Source: a virus. Taken from it: a stretch of 45,186 nucleotides of DNA. The notes beneath the pieces were generated by a model. It worked only from the letters and a program-made list of their open reading frames with translations, did not search any database and was not told the DNA's origin. Positions 1 to 6,878 of the stretch are shown here, in pieces (the first letter of the stretch is position 1; the number at the start of each line of letters is the position of its first letter). The translations under genes and the position numbers were made by a program. The stretch is from positions 1-45,186 of the IMG/VR virus record IMGVR_UViG_3300031766_000013. One strand, 5' to 3'.

Positions 1-206
1 GATGGTAGGCGGATTCAGCACGAACGGTAGCGCGGGCGTGGAAGGGCGAATTGGCTAGGTGGTGCATCGCGACAATAGCCGCTATGGGGCTTCGCAGATA
101 GGCGTGACAACGTCATATCATACAGGTGCTGATCCTATGCCTTCGGGATAGGTGAACACGGCGCGCAGCATGGACAGCGTGCCAGCATTGGTAATTAACA
201 TATCGG

Positions 207-229
207 ACACACTCACATTGTGAGTGTGT
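207..229. promoter_or_regulatory. Perfect 23-bp palindrome in leader
   Basis: Arms 207-217 (ACACACTCACA) and 219-229 are exact reverse complements around a single central base at 218. The single-base centre fits a dimeric protein-binding site better than an RNA hairpin. It lies about 80 bases before the first gene. Which protein binds it cannot be told from the sequence. Confidence 0.6.
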
Positions 230-266
230 ACCGTTATGCGTTTTCACCATGAGAACGCATACCGGT
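230..266. promoter_or_regulatory. Leader stem-loop directly after the palindrome
   Basis: Arms 230-242 (ACCGTTATGCGTT) and 254-266 match at 12 of 13 positions around an 11-base loop. It abuts the 207-229 palindrome with no gap, so the two could form stacked structures in RNA or a compound operator in DNA. The ribosome site of the 308 gene follows 28 bases later. Confidence 0.55.
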
Positions 267-307
267 ACACAAGGGGACTTCCTGCGTGACCATAAGGAAA
301 TAATATT

Positions 308-865
308 ATGAGAAATCTAATGACACTTGAAGCAACACGAACGGCGCTAGTTGAAGCAACAAGTACGAAGGCTAAAAAGAAAGCAGCTGACTTCAAGCTG
401 ATGCGTGACTCGGCTATCACCCATGCGGTGACGCATGATGATATGCCTATGCTCAATACGTTGCTTGATGCATCGCGCATAGCACGGACAATCAAGGAAG
501 ACATCATTGTTATCCGTAAGGTTGTCGGCGCGTCTTGGTCTTTGGTTGGTAACAAGGATTCCGAATGGGTTTACGTTGCCCAAAAAGGTAAGGCTGCTAA
601 AGCGTTGGGCGCGAAACGCCGCGCTGCCCTTAAGGATACCATGTCAGTCGAAGGTGAGAAGGATGCACCACGGATTGAGGTTGAGCTGCACAATGCTCAA
701 GTTGATGCATCCGTTGAAGTGAAAGCCAAAAAGAAAGCTTCAACTACTCGCATGAAAAAGCAAGCCGCGCTTGATACTGCGTTGCTAGCCTTTGAGAAAC
801 GAATGATTGCTCAAGGTGCTACTGCTGCGATGTTACAGGTAGCGTACACAAACCGTCAGGGATAA
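308..865 (+). CDS. Hypothetical basic early protein (185 aa)
   Basis: I do not recognise the family. The product is rich in lysine and alanine, with basic stretches near residues 20-28 (TKAKKKAADFK), 90-110 and 138-152, so nucleic-acid binding is possible but unproven. No membrane segment, cysteine pair or catalytic motif is visible. The start at 308 is supported by AAGGA at 294-298. A second in-frame ATG at 320 could also be used. It is the first gene of the window, preceded by palindromes and followed by a chain of RNA hairpins. That position is typical of an early host-takeover gene, but this is inference only. Confidence 0.7.
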   Translation: MRNLMTLEATRTALVEATSTKAKKKAADFKLMRDSAITHAVTHDDMPMLNTLLDASRIARTIKEDIIVIRKVVGASWSLVGNKDSEWVYVAQKGKAAKALGAKRRAALKDTMSVEGEKDAPRIEVELHNAQVDASVEVKAKKKASTTRMKKQAALDTALLAFEKRMIAQGATAAMLQVAYTNRQG

Positions 866-895
866 TTCTTGACGGTGGTACGTACGCCGCGCTAG

Positions 896-1020
896 TAACG
901 TCTTACCTTAATGGTGAGATGTTATTGGCGCGGCTATTTTATTGCCATGAGGCTGCATTGCGCGGCTTCATGGCAATGAATGACAACAAACCACACCGAC
1001 AAAAGCTAGAAAGTGTCGGT
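896..1020 (+). ncRNA. Three consecutive RNA hairpins after the first gene
   Basis: Three stems follow one another. 896-907 pairs with 913-924 (12 bp, two of them G-U, 5-base loop). 941-953 pairs with 965-977 (13 bp, one G-U, 11-base loop). 995-1001 pairs with 1014-1020 (7 bp, 12-base loop). The use of G-U pairs favours a role as RNA rather than a DNA site. None is followed by a proper T-run, so a plain intrinsic terminator is unlikely. Possible roles are RNase processing, 3'-end stabilisation or a small regulatory RNA. Confidence 0.45.
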
Positions 1021-1373
1021 CATCAGGGATAACCGCCCTCGGTCGTCCCCTTAACCGCCCATGGATTTTGAAAGGCAGAAGGGCTGAAACCGTTGCTCTA
1101 TATACCTTTTTATTAGAAATAGATTTATAACCGCCCTAATATGCTCATGCAGAGAATAAAGGGGTCTCCAAAAATATAGTGATTAAAAGGCTAAACTTTT
1201 TACCCGCATTTATTGCCACCACCCCCCTTTACTTTTGAAAGTGGCATATACGGGGACGTTTGGGTCGACTCCAATGATACCAACGGTTTCAATGGGACGA
1301 CTACAGGGACGACCGACTACATTCAGCCGCGCAATGGGCGTTCAGCCGCGCAATAAGCCACCCCGTTAAACAG

Positions 1374-1424
1374 TAGTAACGTCTTACCTTATCGACTACA
1401 ATATCATTAGGTAAGACGTTACTA
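1374..1424. promoter_or_regulatory. 16-bp perfect inverted repeat before gene 1456
   Basis: Arms 1374-1389 (TAGTAACGTCTTACCT) and 1409-1424 are exact reverse complements with a 19-base loop. The left arm plus two bases also occurs as a direct repeat at 893-910, where a different right arm completes a G-U-containing stem. The same sequence therefore forms a hairpin at both ends of the non-coding region. The ribosome site of the next gene starts about 20 bases downstream. Confidence 0.55.
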
Positions 1425-1455
1425 ATCACACCACCACCACCACAAGGAGAATAGT

Positions 1456-1704
1456 ATGGCTAAGAAACAAACCAACCCTCGCATTGTAGACCTCAATGCA
1501 CCCTGTGATGAATTCGGCAACACACAACCCCGAGTCAGAGATAACTGGGCAGTCTATGACGAGGAAGGTAGCATCATATATGCTGCGGAATCCTATTGGG
1601 ATGCACTCGAAGTACTGCAAGAAGAGGTTCAGGCTTACCACTATGAACGCGAACGCTCCCTAAGAAATCTATTTTCAGCAAGTTACTATGGGGAGTATGA
1701 GTAG
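1456..1704 (+). CDS. Hypothetical small acidic early protein (82 aa)
   Basis: Family not recognised. The product is acidic and rich in tyrosine, with a probable helix at residues 45-65 (YWDALEVLQEEVQAYHYER). There is no cysteine motif or membrane segment. The start is firm, because AAGGAG lies at 1443-1448, eight bases before the ATG. A run of CAC triplets (1431-1442) immediately precedes the ribosome site. It is the first of a run of small early genes. Such acidic phage proteins often inhibit host enzymes, but nothing here names a target. Confidence 0.7.
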   Translation: MAKKQTNPRIVDLNAPCDEFGNTQPRVRDNWAVYDEEGSIIYAAESYWDALEVLQEEVQAYHYERERSLRNLFSASYYGEYE

Positions 1705-1723
1705 GTTTTAGCATAGAGTCATG

Positions 1724-1740
1724 CTCACCCATTGGGTGGG
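1724..1740 (+). other. Intergenic C-rich/G-rich hairpin
   Basis: CACCC at 1726-1730 pairs with GGGTG at 1734-1738, with weaker pairs outside. It lies between the stop of the 1456 gene and the ribosome site of the 1798 gene and has no T-run. It belongs to a set of similar hairpins at 2663-2680, 3225-3245 and 4387-4411. Confidence 0.4.
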
Positions 1741-1797
1741 TATGGCTGTGTGTTATGCACAATCCTGTAGCGTACACACATGACAGGAGAATAGAAG

Positions 1798-2124
1798 ATG
1801 GTTGTCAAAGCTGTACATGAGTGGAATCAGCGGGCTGATGAGCTGCGCAATGAGAGTAAGGAAACACTAATAGGCATCATCCTTGCCCATGAACTTGAGG
1901 TGCTTGAGGTATCTGAGCTTGCCTTTGGTGATATGTATGATGGCAGAGTGCCGTTCACTAGAGCCGACATTATGGATAGGCTTAAAGAGTTTGAGGAGAA
2001 AGCGCTCTATTGGGATAGGTGCGAAGAGCTGCTGCTTACCTGTGGGAGAGAGCAAGCCCTGCTCTACCTCAGTCTTCATGAGAGAATAGCCGAGGATAAA
2101 GCGAATGCCGACACCAATACGTAA
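1798..2124 (+). CDS. Hypothetical helical early protein (108 aa)
   Basis: Family not recognised. The product is acidic, leucine/glutamate-rich and almost certainly all helical (for example residues 20-40 and 60-100). It has two cysteines (CEELLLTC) about residues 75-82, but these are too isolated for a metal site. AGGAGA at about 1783-1788 supports the start. The next gene begins inside its last 20 bases, which suggests coupled translation. Its place in the small-gene block points to an early accessory role. Confidence 0.7.
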   Translation: MVVKAVHEWNQRADELRNESKETLIGIILAHELEVLEVSELAFGDMYDGRVPFTRADIMDRLKEFEEKALYWDRCEELLLTCGREQALLYLSLHERIAEDKANADTNT

Positions 2125-2344
2125 AGAGACTGAGTTACCGCCCGCTGTTAAGCGGCAGATAGATTCATTATGTGGTGACGTTAGATCATTAGCCGCGCAA
2201 GTAAACAAACAGGAGGTGCGATTGCGCGCACTAAAAGATGCCAACAGGAAGGCTCGACAGGATTTAAATACAGACATCAAACTATTAACCAAGCTGGTAC
2301 GTACATTAATCGAGGAGGCACAACGTCATGTCAGAAAAAGCTAA
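2105..2344 (+). CDS. Hypothetical coiled-coil protein (79 aa)
   Basis: Family not recognised. After a short charged N-terminus, residues 15-75 show a heptad-like pattern of leucine, valine and alanine with many charged residues. This predicts one long coiled coil, so the protein probably oligomerises or binds a partner. It overlaps the previous gene by 20 bases and the next by 17, so the three are likely translated together. The upstream GAGG around 2092 is a weak ribosome site, consistent with coupling. Confidence 0.6.
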   Translation: MPTPIRKETELPPAVKRQIDSLCGDVRSLAAQVNKQEVRLRALKDANRKARQDLNTDIKLLTKLVRTLIEEAQRHVRKS

Positions 2345-2648
2345 GAGTATGAAAGAATCCCTGCGTGAGAGATACGCAGGCTATAAGTGGCGGGCTGACC
2401 TGCGGTCACAGCGAAAGTATGACACGGTAGGAGGAAAAAATATTATTTCCTCCCACTCTGTCAAAGTGCTGGAGCTTGAGTGGTACATCGACTACCTGCA
2501 CAACGAGATAGAGTGGACAGCCAAAGAAAGGGAGCAGCTGGGATACTACGAGGGGTATCACGCTGCCGTGATGCAAAGCAAGGACGCGGCACGCGGTGAC
2601 GCTGAAGATGACTATGAAGATAGCTGGACACTATGGAATCTAAACTAA
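2328..2648 (+). CDS. Hypothetical early protein with an internal relic-like ribosome site (106 aa)
   Basis: Family not recognised. The start follows a strong AGGAGG at 2313-2318. The N-terminus is basic, the centre (residues 45-70) is helical with tryptophans and tyrosines, and the C-terminus is acidic (AEDDYED). The stretch 2420-2437 inside the gene is an exact copy of the ribosome-site segment before the 2720 gene. Here the codon corresponding to ATG reads ATT, and a complementary TTTCCTCC follows. The gene may therefore have absorbed a duplicated gene start. Confidence 0.65.
   Translation: MSEKAKSMKESLRERYAGYKWRADLRSQRKYDTVGGKNIISSHSVKVLELEWYIDYLHNEIEWTAKEREQLGYYEGYHAAVMQSKDAARGDAEDDYEDSWTLWNLN
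2420..2437 (+). repeat. 18-bp direct repeat containing a ribosome site (copy 1)
   Basis: TGACACGGTAGGAGGAAA occurs here and at 2698-2715. Copy 2 supplies the ribosome site of the 2720 gene. Copy 1 lies in frame inside the 2328 gene, and GGAGGAAA (2430-2437) is matched by TTTCCTCC at 2446-2453. The ribosome site can therefore be hidden in an 8-bp hairpin. The similarity runs past the repeat, with AATATG in copy 2 against AATATT in copy 1. Confidence 0.7.
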
Positions 2649-2662
2649 GTGGCAAGTCGTTG

Positions 2663-2680
2663 CCCATCCTTAGGGGTGGG
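2663..2680 (+). other. Intergenic hairpin
   Basis: CCCATCC at 2663-2669 pairs with GGGTGGG at 2674-2680 (one T-G pair) around a four-base loop. It lies just after the stop of the 2328 gene and has no T-run. It is the same type of C-rich/G-rich stem as at 1724, 3225 and 4387. Confidence 0.45.
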
Positions 2681-2697
2681 TAACTACGTGTTACTTT

Positions 2698-2715
2698 TGA
2701 CACGGTAGGAGGAAA
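2698..2715 (+). repeat. 18-bp direct repeat containing a ribosome site (copy 2)
   Basis: This is the second copy of TGACACGGTAGGAGGAAA. It is followed after four bases by the ATG of the 2720 gene, so this copy is functional as a ribosome site. Confidence 0.7.
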
Positions 2716-2719
2716 CAAT

Positions 2720-3013
2720 ATGGATAAGTTTACGGAGTTGGGAGTGGTGATGCTGATGGCTGCCGCTATATTTATGTTCGGTCGGTACACAACAGAGGTA
2801 ACTATAGATATGTACCACGTACATGACCTGTCAGTAGCCTGCCAAGAGAATGGTGGGCTGCGCTCAGTCACGGGTGGCGTAACGCTGTTGGGTGACGGGA
2901 GTGAGGTGCTGGGTGGGGAGTGCTTGGATGAGGCTAGGTTTATATACCCCATCAAAGGTGGCAGATACACAGACTTCTATGGCATGGATATACCTGTGGA
3001 GGTTCCCGAGTGA
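2720..3013 (+). CDS. Small membrane-anchored protein (97 aa)
   Basis: Family not recognised. Residues 7-21 (LGVVMLMAAAIFMFG) form one clear membrane segment, followed by an arginine. The protein is therefore probably an inner-membrane protein, or has an uncleaved signal anchor with the rest outside the cytoplasm. Two cysteines, near residues 42 and 68, could form a disulfide in the periplasm. GGAGG at 2709-2713 supports the start. The stop overlaps the GTG start of the next gene (GTGA). An envelope role early in infection is possible, but this is inference. Confidence 0.7.
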   Translation: MDKFTELGVVMLMAAAIFMFGRYTTEVTIDMYHVHDLSVACQENGGLRSVTGGVTLLGDGSEVLGGECLDEARFIYPIKGGRYTDFYGMDIPVEVPE

Positions 3014-3207
3014 GTAGGGCTGAGAGGGTATCGGCAAGGGTGTTAGCGACTAGGAAGTACGAACAGTACGAGGAGTATGAAAAGAACCAGAGAATAGTAG
3101 ATGACTTAGCCGCGCAAGGTATAGATGCAGTACGTATAGAGTGCAAGTCTTGCCGCGCAACGTACACAAGGATATTAGGTCGGTTCAGGACACACCGATG
3201 TAAGTAA
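3010..3207 (+). CDS. Small basic protein with a possible zinc site (65 aa)
   Basis: Starts with GTG overlapping the previous TGA, so translation is coupled. The C-terminal third contains C-x2-C (IECKSC, residues 44-47) and a terminal H-x-C (THRC), arranged like a small zinc ribbon, with many arginines around it. DNA or RNA binding is the likely role but is not shown. The N-terminal part is a charged helix rich in tyrosine and glutamate. No specific family recognised. Confidence 0.6.
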   Translation: MSRAERVSARVLATRKYEQYEEYEKNQRIVDDLAAQGIDAVRIECKSCRATYTRILGRFRTHRCK

Positions 3208-3224
3208 GTAATTAAGGGTACGAC

Positions 3225-3274
3225 CCTCACCCATAAGGTGTGAGGTAATTGAGGACTAGGGGAACTGAGCCTAG
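3225..3274 (+). other. Two hairpins before the AAA+ gene
   Basis: CCTCAC (3225-3230) pairs with GTGAGG (3240-3245), extended by CC-GG around an ATAA loop with one bulged T. A second stem pairs CTAGG (3256-3260) with CCTAG (3270-3274). The ribosome site (AAGGAG) of the AAA+ gene follows directly. Without T-runs these are not classic terminators. RNA processing or translation control is possible. Confidence 0.4.
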
Positions 3275-3292
3275 CGTTAAGGAGTAGTAACT

Positions 3293-4375
3293 ATGAGAAT
3301 ACAAGACTTAGAAAACCCGTTGTTCATTCTGCCAACATATGAGACACGGCAGACGTTGCATGTAATGGGACCGCCCGGAGGTGGTAAGTCGGACGTTGCG
3401 CGGACTACCTTCCCGAAGGTACTGAGTGACCACTACGGTGAGGAGTTTGGTATCGTGGTGGTTGATATGCCTAGCATAGATGCGGTGGACTTCCGTGGGT
3501 TCTGTATACCCACTAAAGATGCCGAGGGTAATGCTACGTCTATCTTCACACGGTCAGGGCTAATGCCAACCAAGGCATACCTTGAGGCACATCCCCGTGG
3601 TGTGTTGGTACTTGAGGAGAAGAACGCAGCCGATAACCTAACCAACAAGGCAGCTAACATGGTCACGTTGGAGCGTAGGTTCGGTGACTTCAAGTTACCT
3701 GAGGGGTGGTGGGTAGTAGCTCTGTCCAATAGGCAGGCTGATAGAAGTGGTGCGGGTAAGCCAATGATGCACAGCATTAACCGTGAGTGCATAGTTGAGC
3801 TTGACTTCAACATGGATGACTACACTAAGTACTGGGAACGTACTGGTATGCATCCCTATGGTGTGGCGTTTGCCAAGCAGCAAGCTGGTGTGTTTGCCAC
3901 TGAAGTACCTAAGGAAGCCCGCCCGTTCTGTACGCCGCGCTCATATACGTTCGCTTGGAACTGGATGACCGCAGCTAGTGGTGGGGACATTAACAACATC
4001 GTAACGGGTGCTATACCTCAGGCTGCGGTGGCTGGATATATAGGTGAGGGCGCAGCCGCGAATATGTTTGCGTTCCTTAGCTGTAAGGACGAGCTGCCTA
4101 CCATTGAGGAGGTGATCGATAACCCGCTGACCGCTAAGATTCCTAACGATTCGAGGCTGGATGCGGTGTACATGATCGTGCAGAACTGTGTGCATCATGT
4201 CAATTCAGATAACGTGGAGAGCTTATGGAAGTACATCGACAGACTGCCGAAGGAGATTCAAACATCGGCGGCTTGTTCGTTCATTGAGAAGACGGAGGGT
4301 ACGTTGATGAATACGCCGAGCTTAGGTAAGTGGATAAGTGAGAACAAAGCACTTGTCGCTGCAACACTTAAGTAA
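3293..4375 (+). CDS. MoxR-type AAA+ ATPase (360 aa)
   Basis: A single AAA+ domain. Walker A is GPPGGGKS (residues 26-33), Walker B is GVLVLEE (103-109), and a sensor-1-like VVALSN is near residue 144. The layout fits the MoxR/dynein-related AAA_5 branch, whose members remodel proteins together with a VWA partner. The two genes downstream supply a DUF3150-like protein and a VWA protein, completing the usual module. The start follows AAGGAG at about 3280. Bases 4227-4287, near the 3' end, are the source of a duplicated and partly inverted segment in the 8614 gene. The substrate is unknown. Confidence 0.88.
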   Translation: MRIQDLENPLFILPTYETRQTLHVMGPPGGGKSDVARTTFPKVLSDHYGEEFGIVVVDMPSIDAVDFRGFCIPTKDAEGNATSIFTRSGLMPTKAYLEAHPRGVLVLEEKNAADNLTNKAANMVTLERRFGDFKLPEGWWVVALSNRQADRSGAGKPMMHSINRECIVELDFNMDDYTKYWERTGMHPYGVAFAKQQAGVFATEVPKEARPFCTPRSYTFAWNWMTAASGGDINNIVTGAIPQAAVAGYIGEGAAANMFAFLSCKDELPTIEEVIDNPLTAKIPNDSRLDAVYMIVQNCVHHVNSDNVESLWKYIDRLPKEIQTSAACSFIEKTEGTLMNTPSLGKWISENKALVAATLK

Positions 4376-4386
4376 GCGTAGCTACA

Positions 4387-4411
4387 CCCCCTCACCAATA
4401 ATGGTGGGGGG
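4387..4411 (+). other. Intergenic hairpin after the AAA+ gene
   Basis: CCCCC and CACCA (4387-4391, 4393-4397) pair with TGGTG and GGGGG (4402-4406, 4407-4411) around an ATAA loop, with T4392 bulged. Only TATTT follows, so it is a weak terminator at best. The loop equals that of the 3225-3245 hairpin. Confidence 0.5.
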
Positions 4412-4423
4412 TATTTAAGGAGA

Positions 4424-5647
4424 TTGGACATGAGTACCAAAGAAACAAATACAGAGATAGGCACAATCGTTAGCAGCAACTATATGCTGGCAAACGTGCG
4501 TGTGCGGACGTATGGTGGTCAGCGTGTTGACCGTGCCATATCCGATGAAGTGCATACTGCACATGGTGCGACCGCTGCGACAGGGAAGTACGTGCGCAAT
4601 ATGTTTGGTGAGAATAACAAGCGCATCAAGCAGGTTAGTGGGGCATACAACCTCATGCGTAACTTCTTGTACTCACGCACCCTATGCTGGGTCAGTGAGA
4701 CAAGTGGCGCAGCGCAAGGCGATAGACTACTGCCAGTGTCGGATAGCTTGGACTTTATACGGGAGTTCGCTGTACGCAGGGACACTGCAAAGGTATTGCG
4801 TGATGAGGTAGCGAATGAGTTACCCCAGATTATCGCAGACGCACGCGCTAGGATGGGTAGCATGGCTCCGGCATTGGAGGAATATCCTACACCTGACGAG
4901 TTCAAGCGGTACTTTGATGTGCAGATGACGGTCACACCCATACCCACAGACTCGGACTTCAGTCGTATGTCCGTACCACCTAAGGTGGCTGAGGGTTTGC
5001 AGACCATGTATCAGAAGCGAATGCTTAAGCAACTGGAGAATGCTAAGCAGGAAGCTGTTGATAGGGCTGTGGCTAAGCTGGATGTTATGAGTGTGCAGCT
5101 AACTAAAGAAGCGACCGGAGGTAAGACTCGTATGTTTAACACGATGCTTGCCAACGTATCGAGAGAGATAGGATTGCTTGGTGCGATTGCTTCGACCACT
5201 GACGGAGTAGCGGGAACATCTATAGAGGATGCCGCACGCTATGTCCATGACAAAATCACCAGCAAGTACGTTGATGTGTCAGTGTTCAAGGGCAACGCCG
5301 CGCTTAGTGCTGAGGTAGCAACCCATGCCAACAGAGCTATAGCATTGCTTAGGGGCAGCGAAGTACCCGCAGACATTACCCCAACTGGGAAGCAAGCCGC
5401 ACCAAAGCCTGCACCTAGTGAGGATGATACGGTGGACGTACTAGCAACCCTGTCAACCATGGATGGTAGTGAGGCACAAGCTAATCCACAGCCTAAGCCT
5501 AAGCCTAAGCCTATGAGCATCACCCCAATGGATCAAGGCATCGTTGATCCAGTAGCAGAAGTTAAACCTAAACCACAGGAGGTAGAAGCAGTACATGATA
5601 GCGGGGCATCGTCATTCGACTTTGACCCTGATGACTTTCTAAGTTAA
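4424..5647 (+). CDS. DUF3150-like protein of an ATPase-VWA module (407 aa)
   Basis: Residues about 70-230 fit the pattern I know for DUF3150: an aromatic GDRLLP segment near residue 98, then a YPTPDEF segment near 150, then PIPTDSDF near 170 followed by long helices. DUF3150 genes typically lie between a MoxR ATPase and a VWA gene, exactly as here. The C-terminal 100 residues are a disordered linker with a KPKPKPKP repeat and an acidic end (FDFDPDDFLS). That tail may be a docking site. The assignment rests on pattern memory and context and needs a profile search. AAGGAG precedes the start. Confidence 0.65.
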   Translation: MDMSTKETNTEIGTIVSSNYMLANVRVRTYGGQRVDRAISDEVHTAHGATAATGKYVRNMFGENNKRIKQVSGAYNLMRNFLYSRTLCWVSETSGAAQGDRLLPVSDSLDFIREFAVRRDTAKVLRDEVANELPQIIADARARMGSMAPALEEYPTPDEFKRYFDVQMTVTPIPTDSDFSRMSVPPKVAEGLQTMYQKRMLKQLENAKQEAVDRAVAKLDVMSVQLTKEATGGKTRMFNTMLANVSREIGLLGAIASTTDGVAGTSIEDAARYVHDKITSKYVDVSVFKGNAALSAEVATHANRAIALLRGSEVPADITPTGKQAAPKPAPSEDDTVDVLATLSTMDGSEAQANPQPKPKPKPMSITPMDQGIVDPVAEVKPKPQEVEAVHDSGASSFDFDPDDFLS

Positions 5648-5689
5648 GAGTCACACATAAACCATTAAGTATTCTAAGGAGATACAACT

Positions 5690-6832
5690 ATGGCACGTTC
5701 ATATGAAGTAACCGAGGCAATGTCCCGCCTCATATCATCGCAGCCTTTCTATGCTGTGTTGTTAATGGGCTTGCTTACCATTGAGGAAACAGATGCAGTA
5801 CCCACTGCTGCAACTGATGGTAAGAAGCTGTACATAAACCCTAAGTTCTTTAAAGAGGAGCTTAATAATGTGGAGGAACGTATCTTCGTGCTAGCGCATG
5901 AGGTACTGCATGTAATCTTCGCCCATTGCCCACGCCTAAAGCTTTACAACGAGCGTGGCTTTGGTCCTGACATGAAGGTGTTCTCACCCATGCGCTGGAA
6001 CAGGGCGACAGACTACATCATCAACCACACGCTGCACTCCGATGGCATAGGTAAGCTGCCTAGTATGGGGCTATACCACCCTGATTACACAGGGGCTATG
6101 CTGGCTGATGATGTCTACTGTCTGCTTAAGGACGATGACAACGATGACCAGAACGGGTTCGATGAACATCAAGAAGGTGATGACTCATCCACACCTAATG
6201 AGGCAAAGGTCAAGCAGGCTGTAGCCGGTGCTGCGCAAGCAGCTAAGGCAGCAGGTTCTATGCCAGAAAGCATGAAGAGGTATGTGACTGAGTTACTTGA
6301 GCCACAGGTTAAGTGGTCAGAGAAACTGATGCTAGAGATTACTTCTAAAGCTGGTAAGGACTCATCGACATGGCAGCGCCCTAACCGTAGGCGTATCAGC
6401 AGCCCTCCGCACATATACTTTCCCGGGACAACGGGATTTAATGCTGGGCATGTTGTGGTGTACATAGACACATCAGGTTCTATTGGTGATCATGAACTCA
6501 CACACTTCCTATCGGAGATAGCTGGGATACTGACCGAAGCCGCGCCTGAGGTACTACAGGTAGGCTCATGTGATACGCAAGCCTATCCACCTCACACTAT
6601 GGAGGAAGTGTGTGAGATTGAGCAGTACGTGGCTGAAGGTGGCGGCGGTACGTATATGCCTGCCATATATAAGACTCTTGCTGAGGAGGACATAACACCT
6701 GATGTGTTAATCATACTTACTGATGGTTATACACGATGGGATGTTGCGCCGCCTTACCCTGTAGTTGTGGTTAGTACGACCAATAAGGTGTGTCCATACG
6801 GGGAGACAATCCGTTTAGACATAGACAAATGA
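5690..6832 (+). CDS. Zincin-like plus VWA-like protein, DUF2201 type (380 aa)
   Basis: The N-terminal part carries HEVLH followed by IFAH (residues 70-79), a zinc-peptidase HExxH signature. The C-terminal part is a VWA-like domain with a full metal site: DTSGS near 260, a threonine in GGGGTY near 320, and an aspartate in LTDG near 343. This architecture matches DUF2201-type proteins, which pair with MoxR ATPases. An acidic, disordered linker lies at about 145-175. AAGGAG precedes the start and a terminator follows the gene. Whether it cleaves protein or acts as a substrate adaptor is unknown. Confidence 0.82.
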   Translation: MARSYEVTEAMSRLISSQPFYAVLLMGLLTIEETDAVPTAATDGKKLYINPKFFKEELNNVEERIFVLAHEVLHVIFAHCPRLKLYNERGFGPDMKVFSPMRWNRATDYIINHTLHSDGIGKLPSMGLYHPDYTGAMLADDVYCLLKDDDNDDQNGFDEHQEGDDSSTPNEAKVKQAVAGAAQAAKAAGSMPESMKRYVTELLEPQVKWSEKLMLEITSKAGKDSSTWQRPNRRRISSPPHIYFPGTTGFNAGHVVVYIDTSGSIGDHELTHFLSEIAGILTEAAPEVLQVGSCDTQAYPPHTMEEVCEIEQYVAEGGGGTYMPAIYKTLAEEDITPDVLIILTDGYTRWDVAPPYPVVVVSTTNKVCPYGETIRLDIDK

Positions 6833-6839
6833 TGCTGTT

Positions 6840-6865
6840 GGGCGGCTTAGACAGCGCCCTTTTTT
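6840..6865 (+). terminator. Intrinsic terminator after the AAA+/VWA module
   Basis: GGGCG (6840-6844) pairs with CGCCC (6855-6859) around a 10-base loop, followed at once by six T residues (6860-6865). It sits right after the VWA gene and marks the end of the three-gene module, though read-through into 6879 is possible. It is the clearest intrinsic terminator on the plus strand. Confidence 0.75.
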
Positions 6866-6878
6866 AAGGAGATAGACA

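Larger units (their letters stand above)
1..307. other. Left edge and leader without a supported gene
   Basis: I find no convincing gene here. Short open frames exist (170-223 on plus, 118-201 on minus) but they lack ribosome sites and convincing length. The stretch holds three hairpin-forming sequences: a UUCG-loop hairpin at 134-152 (arms CCTAT and ATAGG), and two larger palindromes at 207-229 and 230-266 listed separately. The first gene starts at 308 behind AAGGA at 294-298. The hairpins suggest a structured leader or operator region. Confidence 0.5.
866..1455. other. Non-coding repeat-rich region, candidate replication origin
   Basis: No gene is supported across about 590 bases. Besides the hairpins it holds several short direct repeats: TAACCGCCC at 1030-1038, 1052-1060 and 1128-1136; CGACTACA at 1298-1305, 1314-1321 and 1393-1400; TTCAGCCGCGCAAT at 1322-1335 and 1341-1354; and an 18-base repeat at 893-910 and 1374-1391. 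An AT-rich stretch lies at about 1098-1130 beside the third TAACCGCCC copy. Iterated short repeats next to AT-rich DNA are typical of origins, but a dense regulatory region would look alike. Confidence 0.4.

Noticed and set aside
118-201. A minus-strand 27-residue open frame with plausible composition
   Set aside because: No ribosome site, very short, and no neighbour or family support.
2-223. A plus-strand frame that reads sensibly through two TAG codons (56-58 and 149-151) to a TGA at 221-223
   Set aside because: Two stops in about 73 codons is no fewer than chance predicts closely enough to matter, and TAG ends several clear genes here (for example the coat and ssDNA-binding genes), so amber recoding is not supported.
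4424-6832. Reading the ATPase-VWA genes as cobalt chelatase subunits (CobS/CobT)
   Set aside because: The ATPase and VWA proteins resemble those only at the general MoxR-VWA level. The HExxH-containing VWA protein and the DUF3150-like partner fit a different subgroup and no cobalamin gene is nearby.
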